A model generated the notes under the pieces. That model was not told the DNA's origin. It searched no databases and worked only from the letters and a program-made list of their open reading frames with translations. From Ricordea florida (taxonomy: Eukaryota > Cnidaria > Anthozoa > Corallimorpharia > Ricordeidae): 64,000 bases of DNA. Made by a program: the position numbers and the translations under genes. The stretch is taken from the NCBI GenBank assembly GCA_949710005.1, contig OX453272.1:37043100-37107099 (forward strand), in the 5' to 3' direction. Below, piece by piece: positions 36,248 through 48,794 of the stretch (positions within the stretch are counted from its first letter, which is position 1; every line of letters begins with the position of its first letter).

Positions 36248-37541
36248 CTAACGAAACAAAAACAATGCAATGCAGGCAGTGATAGACACGACAGGGTGGT
36301 CAAATATGGCAGACATTTTTTTGTAAAATTGGACGTTTCAGCTATGATAGCAAAAGAAGAAGTTGGAACTGGACAGCAAAAGCGGAAAATTAGGAATTGC
36401 GGAATTTCACAAATTTCGGCAACGAGCGTTTATGTATAAATTTCTTTTTCAACAGTATAAGCTGATTCTCAGCTGACTGGCTGAAAACACGTTAATTAAT
36501 CCCAAACTGTGCCGAAAGTTAAAATTGAGTGCAGAAATTAACAAGTGATCAAATGATTTTGAATGCAGTTTCATATGAATTTAAGCACTCGTAAACTTTT
36601 CAAAGACAACAAATTACACTCGCTCTACAGGCTCGTATAATTTTTTTCAGTCTTTGAAAAATTTACTTGGGCTCATTTATTCCAAATTGCACTCGAACCT
36701 GATTATCCATTTCGCTTGTTGCTGACAAAAGTGCAAGAAGAAATAGGAATATTTTATGAAGACTCTACAGACTACTGTCGGGTCATTTCATTTGTTATTG
36801 ATTGTAAACAAGAACTGAACAGTCTACGCCTTGCCAAGTTCACAGTCCTAAGACATCTGAATGATTAAGTAATCAAATGGTTTCGAGTGCAATTTGGAAT
36901 AAACGAGCACAATAAATTTTTCAGAGTGAAAAAATTCCACGGGCCTGTGAATTTACGAGTGCCTATTTACACAAAATTGCACTCGAAATCATTCGATTAC
37001 TTGTTCGTAATACATGCAAAAAGTCAATTTCAACTTTCTTCACTCAATTTCAAATTTCTGCGCTGTTTGGGATCAATTGACTTTCAAAAATTCTGCATGT
37101 ATTATTAGTTTTCTTAGAAAGTTTACGAGTGCTTACGTATTTCAAACTGCCCCCAAATACATTTGATTTCTTGTTATAAAATAATATACAAATAAAAAAA
37201 ATAATTTCAAAATTCTACCCTAAATTTCAACTTTCTGCACTCAATTTCATCTTTCTGCAGAGTTTGGAATTTATTGACGTGTTCTCAGTAAATCAGCGCG
37301 TTGTAATTTTGCATGTGTATCGTTAGTGACAGTACACTAGCTTGAATGTGACAAACGCTGTACATTAATCTTCCATACTATTATGAGTAATTACACGACT
37401 TGTAGTGTGATCTGGTATTTCAAAGACTACAAACTGCACTCACCCGGCTAAAGACTCGTGTAATTCTGTACTCTCCGAAAGTAGCTACTAATGACTAGCC
37501 ACGCAAATAAACTGAATAAGTGGCAAGTTATTGATACAAAC
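36248..37541. other. Intron with degenerate repeats
   Basis: Between 36500 and 37450 several diverged units share motifs such as TGCACTCGAAATCATTCGAT and AATTTACGAGTGC, suggesting an old tandem or dispersed repeat. No coding content recognised. Confidence 0.5.
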
Positions 37542-37652
37542 TTTGCTTTCTCTGGCTTCTCTAGCTTCTCTTTTCCAGGCTGGTTCCTTCGGTGGTTCTT
37601 TGGGTCGTCCAGGCGCTTGCTTCTGGGCCTCGTGAGAAACCTGTTCAGCACC
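37542..37652 (-). CDS. SH3 adaptor gene exon (Pro/Glu-rich)
   Basis: 111 bp, phase 0 at both ends, acceptor ATAG and donor GTTTGT. The in-phase frame reads GAEQVSHEAQKQAPGRPKEP and ends in REARESK, leading into VPPATLP of the last exon. Linker region. Confidence 0.65.
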
Positions 37653-38046
37653 CTATAATGAAAACAAATCAATGATTACATTCACTGTGTTCACCATCAA
37701 TTCAAAGGAGAGAAGAAAGTGCTCACTGCTGCCTTTGCAATGACATCTGTAAATGGTTAGACTTTCTAGTCTTCTCGAATAAAGATTTATCGTAGGTCCC
37801 GTGTCACGACCCTTCTTCGTATAACTTCTTGGGACGCTAAAGAACCCACACAATGTTCGCAAGGAGAAGGAGACTGAGATGCCATTGTTGTGGTCGGGTT
37901 CTTGCTTAAATTGCAAGGGTGCACATAATTTGGATCCAAGCTCTATTGTGCGTTCCCTCGCCTATTCGAAGGTGGACGTTATTAAATAAATAAATCAATC
38001 AATCAAGCTAACACCTGTTAAAAAAAGACCAGTTCCCAGAACTAAC

Positions 38047-38105
38047 CAGCTGACCGACTGACAAGTTTGCTGAAGGATCTACTGAAGCAGACAACGGTGC
38101 TGTAC
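38047..38105 (-). CDS. SH3 adaptor gene, probable small exon
   Basis: 59 bp between ATTAG and GTTAGT, reading APLSASVDPSANLSVGQL in the frame that joins the 37542 exon. Its 5' phase does not fit the next upstream exon at 39875-39931, so either a missing small exon lies between or this call is wrong. The retrotransposon fragment at 38640-39677 lies in this interval. Confidence 0.4.
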
Positions 38106-38639
38106 CTAATTATACCACAATCACTTGCTTACTACTGACGGAAATAGCTAGACGCAAAGTTACTACTAAATTGCTTTTGTCCTGGCTTCTCTAGCCTTTG
38201 GCCACCGCTGTTTAACTACCTGCCTCCAACACTTTGCACGTATGTGAAGAAAATATTTTGTAACAACCAGACAAAGATGTAAACGAGATTCCTTGAGAGG
38301 GATGTAAACCACATTTAACGGTGATTTTTTTTGCTGGACACAGGACCAACCTATAACAGTTTTGTTATAGGTTGAGTACGGCCCTCGGCCTTCGGTCTAG
38401 GGCCGTACTCAAGACCTCGGGCAAAGTTCTTTTCCCATACGGACCTTCCGCCCGGTAAATAACTTATTTATTTTTTTTGGATGTCTTCTTTTTAAAGTAA
38501 GAAAAGAGATAGGAAATTGCTAGCGCGGGGAAAAAATCCGGATATTGGCCTCGCTCTTTTTTACGTTATTATTTTCTTGGACTACGTCTTCTGCAATAAA
38601 AGCACAAAGACGAACTCAGCCAATATCCAGCCATGTTGA

Positions 38640-39677
38640 ACTCACTCCAAAATAAGTCAAATGTGGTATCTCCCAGGGTGCAGTTCTAGAACCCTTACTT
38701 TTTCTTTTATATATTAATGACCTGCCAAATTGTCTGCATTTTTCACAACTTAGAATGTATGCAGATGACACAAGCCTCACCTTCGCTAGCGTAGATTTAA
38801 AGCATATTGATGACTGTCTAAACTGTGATTTAAACATGGTGTACACATGGCTATCAGCTAATAAACTGACCTTGGAACTTAACAAAAACTGAGTTCATGT
38901 TAGTTGCGTCGAGACAGAAGTTATCAACATTTTCTGAAATTCCTTCTTTCAGTATAAATGACGTGACAAATGTCATCTACGAAATCTCTTGGTGTGCACA
39001 TTCACCGAAACATGAGCCGGGAATGTCATATACAGAACATTTGCAAAAAGATTGCTTCTGCTTTGGGCCTAATTAAGCGAATACGACATCTTGTACCATT
39101 TAATATATTAATTAATGTATATGACAGTCTAGTTCAACCACATTTTAATGGGAGTATCTACCCGCGACCCGCGACATTTACCCGCGACCCGCGACATCTA
39201 CCCGCGACCCGCGACCCGCGAAAATTAGATACTCCCCATTTTAATTACTGTACTGTTGTTTGGGGCAACTGTGGCAGTGGTCTCTCCGAAAAGCTTCAGA
39301 AACTCCAAAATCGTGCAGCCTGTATTTTAATGTGTGCCAATTGTGACTCTAAAATCGATGGATTGTTCCGAGCACTGGGTTGGCGTAAACTCAAATATCA
39401 AAGACTGGAATCAGCTGCTGTTATGATGTACAAATCTTTACATGGGATGACCCCTGAAAATCTGAGTTCCAGATTTGTGTCTCGAAACGACATAACATCA
39501 TATCGATTAAGGAATACTGAAAATAAACTGGCTCTTCCGCAATCCAGCACCAATTATCTAAAGAAGAGTTTCTCTTACAGTGGAGCTGAGTTGTGGAACA
39601 GCCTATCCAGTGACCTTCGTGCAGCAACATCTTTACACGATTTTAAATTTAATCTACGTCACAACAGTTCTGAATGA
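38640..39677 (+). pseudogene. Non-LTR retrotransposon RT and C-terminal fragment
   Basis: Plus-strand reading with frame breaks: GAVLEPLLFLLYINDLP then MYADDTSLTFA (catalytic YADD), a stop near 38890, and after a shift KSLGVHIHRNM to LRHNSSE at 39675. This is the 3' half of a jockey/CR1-like RT ORF in the intron of the adaptor gene, opposite strand. Frameshift, stop and a MITE insertion show it is dead. Confidence 0.82.
39150..39236. mobile_element. 87-bp MITE with 9-bp target duplication inside the RT fragment
   Basis: Ends GGGAGTATCTA and TAGATACTCCC; target duplication CATTTTAAT at 39141-39149 and 39237-39245, exact. The interior is tandem CCCGCGACCCGCGACAT. A 9-bp duplication is characteristic of Mutator-like elements. 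Insert plus duplication is 96 bp, so the RT frame stays open with 32 extra codons. Confidence 0.88.
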
Positions 39678-39874
39678 GTTTTAACAGGGCATCCTTGTAA
39701 AACAGCTTTTAGTAAGTTAGTTTAGTTAGGGATAATTTTAGTGTAAGTTCTTATCTTTTTATAATCATTGCTGAAGGATTTACCGTGTATAAATAAAGTT
39801 ACCATACCATATACCATATGCTTGGTCAATAACGCATATGAATAGTTTGGTGCTTAAAATAGGTAGCAACTTAC

Positions 39875-39931
39875 AATGAGCTGGTCATCCAGGTTCCCAC
39901 TCAGACGAGCTGAGTCAGTTAGCCTGCCATC
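39875..39931 (-). CDS. SH3 adaptor gene exon
   Basis: 57 bp, phase 0 at both ends. Reads DGRLTDSARLSGNLDDQLI between TTTCAG and GTAAGT. Joins in phase with the exon ending in RPPSK at 41925. Confidence 0.65.
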
Positions 39932-40752
39932 CTGAAACAAGAATATTCAAACGCTTGAAAATGTATTAATTAATGATGTCACGGCCAAAAAAGGTCAACA
40001 TTCAATTTCTTGACTCCTTGAAATCATTATCAAGGCAAAGTGAAAAAAATATAAATTCAAATACATGAACTAGTTGAAGGGAATAAGATTAAATAGGCAA
40101 CTATTAAGACCGGATTTCCTCAAAATGACATTTACCTCATTTCCGTTCTTTTAATATCCTAGCAAAGCTCAGGAAGAAAAAAAGGTAGAAGACTGACGGG
40201 GAAAAGAGGGGCGGACCATCTTTGTCTCTAAAACTGAGGTTACTGGTCATCACATACATGAGGTGAAACAGGCACACACTGTACGGACAGTGTAAAATTA
40301 CACATCACTACTCTATAAAGGGCAGCCCACAGTTGCTGTTGTTTTTTTTTTCTTTTGGGGAGGGGGGGGGGGGGGGGTTGGGGGGTGGGGAGAGATATCT
40401 GGGCAGGCGTGTGTTTCTAAAAAGCCCCAATATTTTCCGGTCGATTTTCAATGCACTGCATGTAGGTTTGGAATAAGACAGTTAAAACCCACCAAACTTT
40501 AAAAGAATGCGAAACTTCCTTCTCACAAGTTAAAAGAACAGGTTTGTACATGTAGAATGCCGGCTTCATCCTTTACGTTTCGTTTTCCCTCCATCCCCAC
40601 CCCCAAAAGTTCTCGGAGTTTTCGAGAAACAAGCGGCTGCTCAGCAAAAAAGCACAATTTTACTACGTGGACTCCATTTCAGCCCAAGCATGAGTTTCCT
40701 TTCAAATGTGACCGTTTACTCCTCGTGAAAGGACTGAAAGCTGCCTGTTTCG
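39932..40752. other. Intron with poly-G tract
   Basis: No coding content. A long G-run with few interruptions occurs at about 40358-40395, next to a T-run, prone to assembly and sequencing errors. Confidence 0.5.
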
Positions 40753-41106
40753 TAGTCTCCTTCGCAGCCGTTATTAGGGTCGTCACGCAACGCTCCTCCC
40801 CACTAACGGCTCCTCACGAGAGACACATTCCTTTCCCATTGTTTTTGAGAACCAATAGAATGCACGTTATTGTTATCGGCTACGCCAATCAAATTCCTCG
40901 TTATATTTGCTGGGCGCTTGCTGTGCACGCGAAAACAAAACATGACAGATGCACACGTGCGAAACGACTTGGACCAGGTTTCCAGAATATGGAAGCCTAC
41001 TTCTTACTGGTCAATTTTAGGGAAAGGAATGTGTCTCTCTCGTGAGCAGCCGTTAGTGGGGAGGAGCGTTGCGTGACGACCCTAATAACGGCTGCGAAGG
41101 AGACTA
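40753..41106. mobile_element. 354-bp MITE with long TIRs and 9-bp duplication
   Basis: Begins TAGTCTCCTTCGCAGCCG and ends with the inverted copy; arms extend about 100 bp. Flanked by exact 9-bp duplications CCTGTTTCG at 40744-40752 and 41107-41115, typical of Mutator-like elements. The same terminal sequence, diverged, stands at about 60958 just upstream of the RecQ-like gene. Confidence 0.9.
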
Positions 41107-41924
41107 CCTGTTTCGTGGACCAGCGCAAAAAGGGGCATTTTTTTAAACGCGAAACAAATCGTGAATAACCAGGGGAAATCCAGGCTTACAGTTGTAACTG
41201 TTTAGGGATGCAGTTAACTCAACACAATACATAATACACAAAAATACAACATTTACAAGATACGTTTGAAAAGGCCGATCGTGAGGTTATCCCTGTGGAT
41301 CGTATTCACGTGACGTCATTTTCCAAAATCGAAAAATAAAGAGCGGAGGTAAATTTATATCTGTTTACAACGTTACAGCTCAATAGTGTGCTTCGTTTGG
41401 AAACAAGCGTATTTTGAATTTCAGAGTTATGGCGGTGCGTGCCACAGCTACGATCGCATCTGTCAAAAAATGTATACCTATCTCATCATTTTTAGCTTTT
41501 ATAAGATGTAAGAGGATTAGGAAAAGTGCTTATGTAAATGCTTGTTTGTTCTGTATAGATAATCAGTCGCCTAGATGGCTAAAGTAAGTTCCAGATGTTT
41601 ACACTATTTTTCGGCCGCCATATTGGTGCACCACAGAGGTGCACCAGCATGGCGTTTCCATACTGGACTCTGTAAATTTCTGCGAAACATTTCGACGAAA
41701 ATCTGCAGTTTGGGAAAACTCACAGACCTAAAACTTCTTGAAGTGTCTTCTTTACTTATTTCCTATCAGATCACAGTTTCTTGACTTTGTCCACAGAATA
41801 GTTTTCGATTTATTTTTTTATTTTTTTTTTTTTACAGTGATATTAGTATGGATACAAAATAATATTGACAATAAAAAAATCCTGAATGACAACTAAATAA
41901 ACGCGCAATCTCATCATACTTTAC
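41107..41924. other. Intron, unassigned
   Basis: No gene or clear repeat. A T-rich tract lies at about 41805-41835. Confidence 0.4.
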
Positions 41925-42019
41925 CTTCGAAGGAGGTCGCTTCTGGGGATTTTTCGCTCTGTTTGCAGTCAGATGGTTTAATGTCTGAGTCTCTGGGATG
42001 CTATCAAAGGAAATTCCTC
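41925..42019 (-). CDS. SH3 adaptor gene exon with family motif
   Basis: 95 bp, acceptor CACAG and donor GTAAAG. Reads GISFDSIPETQTLNHLTANR and continues AKNPQKRPPSK. CD2AP and CIN85 have the same block (H-x-T-x-x-RPK-x-x-x-RRPPS) at this place, which is the best family identifier here. Confidence 0.85.
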
Positions 42020-42589
42020 CTGTGGAATGGTAAAAGATCAAAAAAGTACGAAAATTTCCTTGCGCAAACATAAACCTCTTAAGTTAGGAAAAAAAACAAC
42101 ATGCTCTCCTTATCAAAAGGCGGATTTTTAATTTAATGTTAACAGGCGGATTCCAAATCGTATGAGATCACATACGAAAGTGCAACCGTAAACCTAAGGT
42201 CAGTTACGAAGTGTAAACTGTACCAGATTTCTTGGAATAAACTTTTAACATGTCACCTAGTTGACGGCAAACGTGAACAAATGGGAATTAAAGCTTCAGA
42301 CTCAACGCTTCAAAGTGCCCAATCACAAGAGCAAACCAGTTCACAGAGTAGGATGTCAAAATACGGTCTACGTGCTGGTGTGAAAATTGGAATTTTGTTC
42401 CAAATGGTATTAACAATTTTAGCAACTTTTTCCGAGTTTGATATGACAGGGCCGAAAAGTACATCTTTCACAAATTTCCCAGGCTCAAAAATCACCATCT
42501 TCATTATTTAAAAAGCCTTTCACCACTTTGACATTCAAATCCTAGCAGCATGGAGGATGATTGTCTCACGAACCTAGTTTAATGGCCTT

Positions 42590-43003
42590 GTTCCCACGAG
42601 TCTTCCATATCTCAGTGGTTGAGCGTCCGAACTAGTGATCAGAAGATCGTACGTTCGACTCCTGTTGGCAGACACCGGATTTGTTTTTCCCGAGTTTACC
42701 CGAGACCGTACCGAATAGTACATCTTTCACAATTTTAGCAATAGTTGCAGGACGCGAAACATTGCTCACCTTCATAAAACATGAGACAAGGAATCTCGAA
42801 TAATTATATCTGGTTTCATCTGACAATTCATGCATGGGTTGGTTGGGTGGGTGGGTGAGATTATATGTGGACTGATAGCGGCAGCCAGAGGCGCCTTTGT
42901 ATGCTGACGTCCGATCTCACCCAATAAAAGTGTAAAGCGCCTTTGAACATATTCATATGAAAAAGTGCGCTATATAAATTCATTATCATTATCATTATCA
43001 TTG
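42590..43003 (+). mobile_element. tRNA-derived SINE
   Basis: A-box-like ATCTCAGTGGTTGAGCGTC at about 42611 and B-box-like ACGTTCGACTCC at about 42651, the usual polymerase III promoter spacing. The far end has GCGCTATATAAATTC followed by (ATTATC)n to about 43003, a tail shared with a LINE family. Length about 410 bp. Confidence 0.65.
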
Positions 43004-43451
43004 AGTGGCCGTGGAGACGAGATTCTGAAACCTCAAGGTAACGATATTGTTTTACATTCAACGATTTAAGTATCTATTAAAAAAACTCTTTGTTTTCGAT
43101 ACCTGCAATTGCACTAAGTTACGAATTTAAACAACAAAACAGAACTGCAAAAGGATTCAATCACAGAATTGATTTCTTCACTCCGATCATGTGAGTAAAA
43201 ATTCTCCCAAGCGAGTGCCACACAATTCCTAACTGGTCAGTTTAAATGAACTGATCGATTCTCGTTATTCGCTTGCTCGATTATGTGCTTGAGAAGTAAG
43301 GGGAAGTTGTATTTTGATCTTTTCTGGAAGTGAACGAATTACTTTTCTTATTATATGGTTGGTTCCGCGAGCGGGCAAGATGAGCGAAATCCTGAATTTT
43401 GATTGGCCACATTCACATCAAACTTGGTCGATAACGCATATATATCGACGT

Positions 43452-43814
43452 ACCATCCGCAAAGTCCTCTGTCTTAATTTCAGGCTGCAGTGTGACTGGA
43501 TCACGTGAACTGGTATTCTCTTCTTTTGACTTCTTTCGCAGGTGAGAACTTTCTCTCAGTTTTACCTCATTTGTCTCATTACTTTCACCACCGACTTTCG
43601 TTTTCGCAGCACTACTTCCCTTCTCTTCAGCGAACGTTTTCTCTGGCTTTTTAGGCACTGAATGAAGTGGTTTTTTTGGCGGAAGATTCGGCTTCTCCTT
43701 TTTCACCGGTGGCTTACTGCCTGCTGGCTTCTCTGGTGTGTGCACATCTTGGTGAGCACGTGTTTCTTTCTTCTCCTCCGCTGCAAGGAGTGAAGCTCGC
43801 TTATCCTGGGACAC
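43452..43814 (-). CDS. SH3 adaptor gene exon (Lys/Pro-rich linker)
   Basis: 363 bp, acceptor TCCAG and donor GTACGT, entering with two bases and leaving with one. Reads SQDKRASLLAAEEKKETR, then PEKPAGSKPPVKKEKPNLPP with PxxPPKKP-type motifs likely to bind SH3 domains, then charged sequence ending EDFADG. Confidence 0.8.
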
Positions 43815-44468
43815 TGGAAAAAGGCAGATGTAAGAAATCGATGATGAATTAATGGATACTCGATGATTAATCGATGACCAAAACTTTTGTGGCCTATCGA
43901 TTACTCATGAATCGAAGTGCAAATAAGCGATCCGTTACTCATCGATTATCTTTTGATTATCCATCGATTTGTCACCGGCTACCCATGCATTATAATACCG
44001 CACATCTTTCCGCACAACTTTCGAGCAATTTCTTTATCACGACTTACTTCCCCTGATGAAAATCTGTATTAATGGTTCGTGAAGATATTGATCGAAAAAG
44101 AGGAATCAAACATGCAAGGTATGTTTTAATAAAAATTTTGTGGTTAGCGATTATTTATTGATTACCTAATAATTATCGAATAAATACAGACAATAGCTAA
44201 TTAACCGATTAACTAAACATTTCCTATTGATTACTCATTGGACGAAACTCAGTGAGTAACTTTGATGCTCTTTAAACAAGTGAAACAACTCTTTAGAATT
44301 GAAAAAAATTAAAATGAAACAATCCCGAGTTTATAAAGGAAATACAGATACCGTTTATTGTACATGAATCATTGAAGTTGAACAAAAAGTGAAATAACAC
44401 AGGTGAAAATTCAATACCCCCATAAAAAAAAACGTTCATAACAGAATAAGCAAACACATGTTATCTTA
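43815..44468. other. Intron, unassigned
   Basis: Variants of CGATTACTCATCGAT recur at about 43855-44220, suggesting a decayed simple repeat. No coding content. Confidence 0.4.
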
Positions 44469-45050
44469 GGGCCTGTTCACATGGAGGTGGGGTACCCCAG
44501 CTAGGCGGGTTACCCGGCTAGCCAGGCCGGGTAACCCGCCTAAGTGGGGTGAGTTTTCTCCATGTGAAAGCTTGAGAGTGGGGTAACCCGCCTAGCTGGG
44601 GTGAGTTTTCTCCATGTGAAAGCTTGAGAGTGGGGTAACCCGCCTAGCTGGGGTGAGTTTTCTCCATGTGAAAGCTTGAGAGTGGGGTAACCCGCCTAGC
44701 CGGGGTAATAAAATCCAAGTTGCGCAAAGCCCGCCAAAAAAAACATGGCTGCCAACCACTACCAGCGTGGCGAGTTCTTTCGACGACATAAACTCAAACA
44801 ACTCGAAAACCCTGAACTTGACAGTGCCCGCGACAATTTGGCAACCGATAGCGGAAAATTGCGTTTCCCGCCACTTTATAGGCGTCTTTTGTCCGCCATC
44901 TTTGTTTATGTGCGTACTTTGTGACCGCGCGATAGCATTTTAAACCTCACCCCACCTCGCCGGGTTGCATGTGAAGACAAGTTTTCTTCACCACGGGTAC
45001 GAGGGGTACCTCACCTACACGGGGTCCCCCACCCCCATGTGAACAGGCCC
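44469..45050. mobile_element. 582-bp PIF/Harbinger-like non-autonomous element
   Basis: TIR GGGCCTGTTCACATGG at both ends with the 3-bp target TTA at 44466-44468 and 45051-45053, as for PIF/Harbinger elements. Inside, a 52-bp unit with GGGTGAGTTTTCTCCATGTG is repeated three times (about 44549-44705). Confidence 0.88.
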
Positions 45051-46391
45051 TTAGAAGTCCGTTTACTTAAGAAATAAAAAACGCGATGGGTGCTTTAATG
45101 AATCACAGATGTATAACAAGAACACGAGACTCTACACCGCAAAGACCCTGAGGCAGAAAGCTCAGATTTTTTTTCTATAATTCCGTACACCCACAAGTTT
45201 ACAATCAAATAAAAAGGATTTTTAGTGGTTAAGACCATAGGTAATCGAGGGACTGGTAATGAAACCCTGGAAATTTCAAAAGCAAGACCAGTGCACTCGC
45301 AATTAGATGATGAATCGGCCAGACCCTGCACAATCTTTTGTTTTTGGTTCGCATGTTACTTGCGAATAAATTAGTCGAAACTTTAGATTGGTTATCCTAC
45401 GAAAAAAAAAACTGTGTTTTTGTGCAGGTTCAAGGCCAAAAAAAACGAACAAAAACATGAAACAGAAGAAACTTATCGAGTTTCAAAACCATCTACAAAT
45501 ATAAAATAATATGTTAAAACGTCAAAATTGCTACATGTAGTTCAAGGATCTTGTACTAAAACAACATTTAAAAAAGCAATGTTGATTACTTATCACTGTG
45601 CAATAAATATGTCGCACAGACCAAACGGTACGTTTAGCATCCTCTTATTTGCCACACGCACCTACTATAATTATTTTTACTTGAGGACCCTATTCAATTA
45701 GGTCCAAAGCAATTGACTCCTCTGGTTGTCCAAAACACCGGACTAGAATCAATGCGACTGTGCAGTACGATGATTCGACTAAATCTACATAATTTATTTC
45801 CAAAATCCTATCAAGACATCTAGCAAATTCCAGTGCAAAGTGCAATAAAATATGAATAAATAAATATGTGTCAAAAAGGTAAAAAATAATTGATATAATA
45901 ATGTTGAAATAAATAACAATTAGTTAATAATTAAATTGATAAAACTAGAACTGGTGTCTAGGTGTAAATGTACACCTTTTACAGGAGATTGACTGAATTT
46001 TTGAACGAGATGATCTGCTAGGAATTGTCCTCTATACTGAATTAAAAAAAAAAAATAATAACAAGCCATTGATTTTGTTGTTTCGAGTGTTAATTGTGCA
46101 AGAAGACATAATTGTGGTATTTCAAGTCATCTAAAGCCAAAACAAAATAACATTTGATTGAAATATTTCATCAACAGGCTGCCTTAAGCTTCTACCTCTA
46201 TACACCTTATTCCAAAATGGCCACCATTTAAATATTCTTTTGTTTTTATTTAAATTATCCCTTGATGCCTCTTTCTCAAGCTAAAATTCAAAAGAATGTT
46301 TCACCTTGAACGAGGCATCAAAAGCTAGTTTAAATAAAAACAAAAGAATATATAAAAGGCAGCCATTTTGGAATAAGGCATATAGACCAAC
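45051..46391. other. Intron with a foldback element at 46207-46378
   Basis: Mostly unassigned AT-rich sequence. At 46207-46378, TTATTCCAAAATGGCCACC and its inverted partner GGCAGCCATTTTGGAATAA bound an imperfect hairpin of about 170 bp, a MITE that ends only 14 bases from the splice donor of the next exon. Confidence 0.6.
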
Positions 46392-46467
46392 CTGGTGGTT
46401 TTGGTCCTTCACTGGAAACTGGTAAAACAGGAATGCCTTTCTTGGATGTTGGTGGAAGATCGGTGGG
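46392..46467 (-). CDS. SH3 adaptor gene exon (Pro-rich)
   Basis: 76 bp, phase 0 to 1, acceptor TGCAG and donor GTTGGT. Reads PTDLPPTSKKGIPVLPVSSE and ends GPKPP, a proline-rich linker. Phases fit both neighbours. Confidence 0.78.
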
Positions 46468-48118
46468 CTGCAATAATACATGAAAAATAAATATGTGTTA
46501 CTGGATGTTTATACGACATATTGACTAAATTCTTACTATTGTCCTAAATGACCGAGACAAAAGTATTTAAAAAGGTGAAAAAAAACAAACACACTGAAGC
46601 CAATATCCAGCCATCTTGACCAAACAAGCTTGGCCAATAAAGAATTTATTATTTGGCCATTCTATTACAGTATAAAACAGGAAATCCAAGGCAGGGAGTA
46701 TACATTTGGTCCATCTTGCCTGCTAGGGTAGCCAAACAGACATTTCGCCCCCTTTCGGAACCAGACCTATATAATTAGCTGGGGCTACTGTAATAAGGAC
46801 GCACCTTTGCAAAACAGGCGAGAAAGAAATATTCACTCGACAATTACCAGCTTATTTTCACCTTTTCAAAATAGCTAAAATTTGAAAATGCTTATGGTCA
46901 TTAAGATACAGATTAAATGTTTCTGCCAGTGTGACTTATGCCTACCCAAAAATAACAACTGTTTGATTAAACTCATCCAATAAAAATAATATTTACTAGA
47001 ACTACCATTATCATGGTCATTTGCATCTAGCTTAGATGGGAAGAAGAAATAATCTTATGGCTACCAAAAACTCAATATCTTAAGCTTGACCTCATCCAAT
47101 AACGACGACCTGACTAGAATCATTATCATCTAATAATGATTGATAATTTAACAATCAGACAATACGTTCAAGGAAACTATTTAACTCATAGAAAATGACA
47201 AGTAGTACGAAAAATATTTAAAGATTTTTCAACTTAAAAGGTATATTGTCTCCTTCCAAGCACAGCTGTTTCCTCTGCACACTATATCTACCACAGATTA
47301 GTAAAGATCTACTAGTATAACTAATACAATGCCGCAATCTGATTGGCTGAGCTACTGCACACTATCAGCCATTGGAGTGCAGCACTTGGTTGGAATGTCT
47401 TTGTGCTTTAGCGAAGTTTTGCAGAGAGATTTAGTATTTTGGCATTTTTCACAGATACATGATTCGTTTGTTATGATTTTTACTTACAATTAGATTAGTT
47501 GCTATTGATTTCTATTTAAACAACAGAGTGTTTCTGTCAAGGAACTATCGGCTGATAGTTGCCCAGTGGAAATTTGATGTTCTTAAAACAAATATGCTAG
47601 TTTTAAGAACACCAAACTTCCACTGGGCAACTATCAGACCGACAGTTCCGAGACATAAACACTCTGACTATTGTTTTTATTGCTCACCACTAAATTTTCT
47701 TCTGCAAACCAGTTGAAAAAAAGTCAAAACTTACTAAATGCAGTCAATCAAATATTTCTCCATGCGTACAGCCTGAAATTTCAATAATTTCCAATGTACA
47801 TTGGCTAAAAAATACTGTATAACTGTCAGAAAATTCACATTTTCACAGATGAGTACTATCCACCTGGGTATTTTCCTCAAAAGGGCACTACGGGCTGATA
47901 GTGTGTCTCTGACAATGAACACTATCACGTTACATGATCAAATTAAACCCATAAGAATCGGAGAAAATTAAGCGGTGAACTGTAAGAGGTGATAATTCAG
48001 CCTTTGGCCCCATCAACTATCACCCCATAGATCAGATTGCAAGCTCCAATATAGAATGCAGCTTGATTTCCGCCAAAATGCTGTACAATAATATTGATAT
48101 CATCAACAAAGTTCTCAC
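46468..48118. other. Intron with a palindromic repeat at about 47524-47668
   Basis: GAACTATCGGCTGATAGTTG and GTTCTTAAAAC have inverted partners about 60 bases away (47524-47668), and further diverged copies of the CTGATAGTGTG motif occur to about 47935. Probably a foldback DNA element of several hundred bases. No exon recognised. Confidence 0.55.
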
Positions 48119-48342
48119 CTTATCTTTAGTGGGAGCAACAGCGTCATCTGAAGGGAGGAGTTCCACAAAATTATTTGGAAACATTCCAACTTTCCCATTT
48201 AGCTCCCCTTCCCACCATCCCTCATTATCAGCCACATCCTTGTTAATAATTGTAATAATATTACCAACTCTTATCATGAGCTCATCTTGGTCGTGTGGAT
48301 CATAATCACAGATCACTATGGCAAGTTCAGACAACTTCTTGC
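48119..48342 (-). CDS. SH3 adaptor gene exon: SH3 domain (third-type)
   Basis: 224 bp, two-base entry and phase 0 exit. Encodes a complete SH3 domain: AIVICDYDPHDQDELMI (ALYDY-like), NEGWWEGELNG and GMFPNNFVELL. The closest family match is the third SH3 domain of CD2AP/CIN85 by its DELMIRVG and INKD features. Donor GTGAGA. Confidence 0.9.
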
Positions 48343-48794
48343 CTGAAAGAGCATTGAAAATAATCACTTGGCAGAGTGAAACAAGCCAATCATAGTTGCA
48401 AATAAGATGCATTATTATTATACCTAGACTTTCACTCAACAAAACAAGCACTGAGATTGGTTGATTCTTTGTCACGTGCCTCCTAATCAAATTCAAAGGT
48501 ATCCTGACCTGCATTTGTTGCCTGAGCGCCAGTTGTGCCAGCTTTGTTTGTTTGTTTTTGCTATATGATTGTTTGAGGGAAAGTCTAAATATACAACAAA
48601 GCACTTAATTTATGGCCCTCAAGAAACTACATGTAGTTAGTTTTGTTTTCTCTTGACTACTGATGTTTCCGTTGACTTCATCTTGTGAAACATCAGGACT
48701 CTCTGGGAAAACAAAACTAACTGTTTCCCTCGGAGTCATACATTAAGTGTATACTGTAAGAGCTTTTGAATGAGTATACTTACCTACAAATAAT

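Noticed and set aside
36887..37108. 73-codon plus-strand ORF
   Set aside because: Lies in degenerate repeats with no codon bias or homolog recognised.
44592..44801. ORF over 52-bp repeats in the Harbinger-like element
   Set aside because: Generated by the internal tandem units; not a gene.
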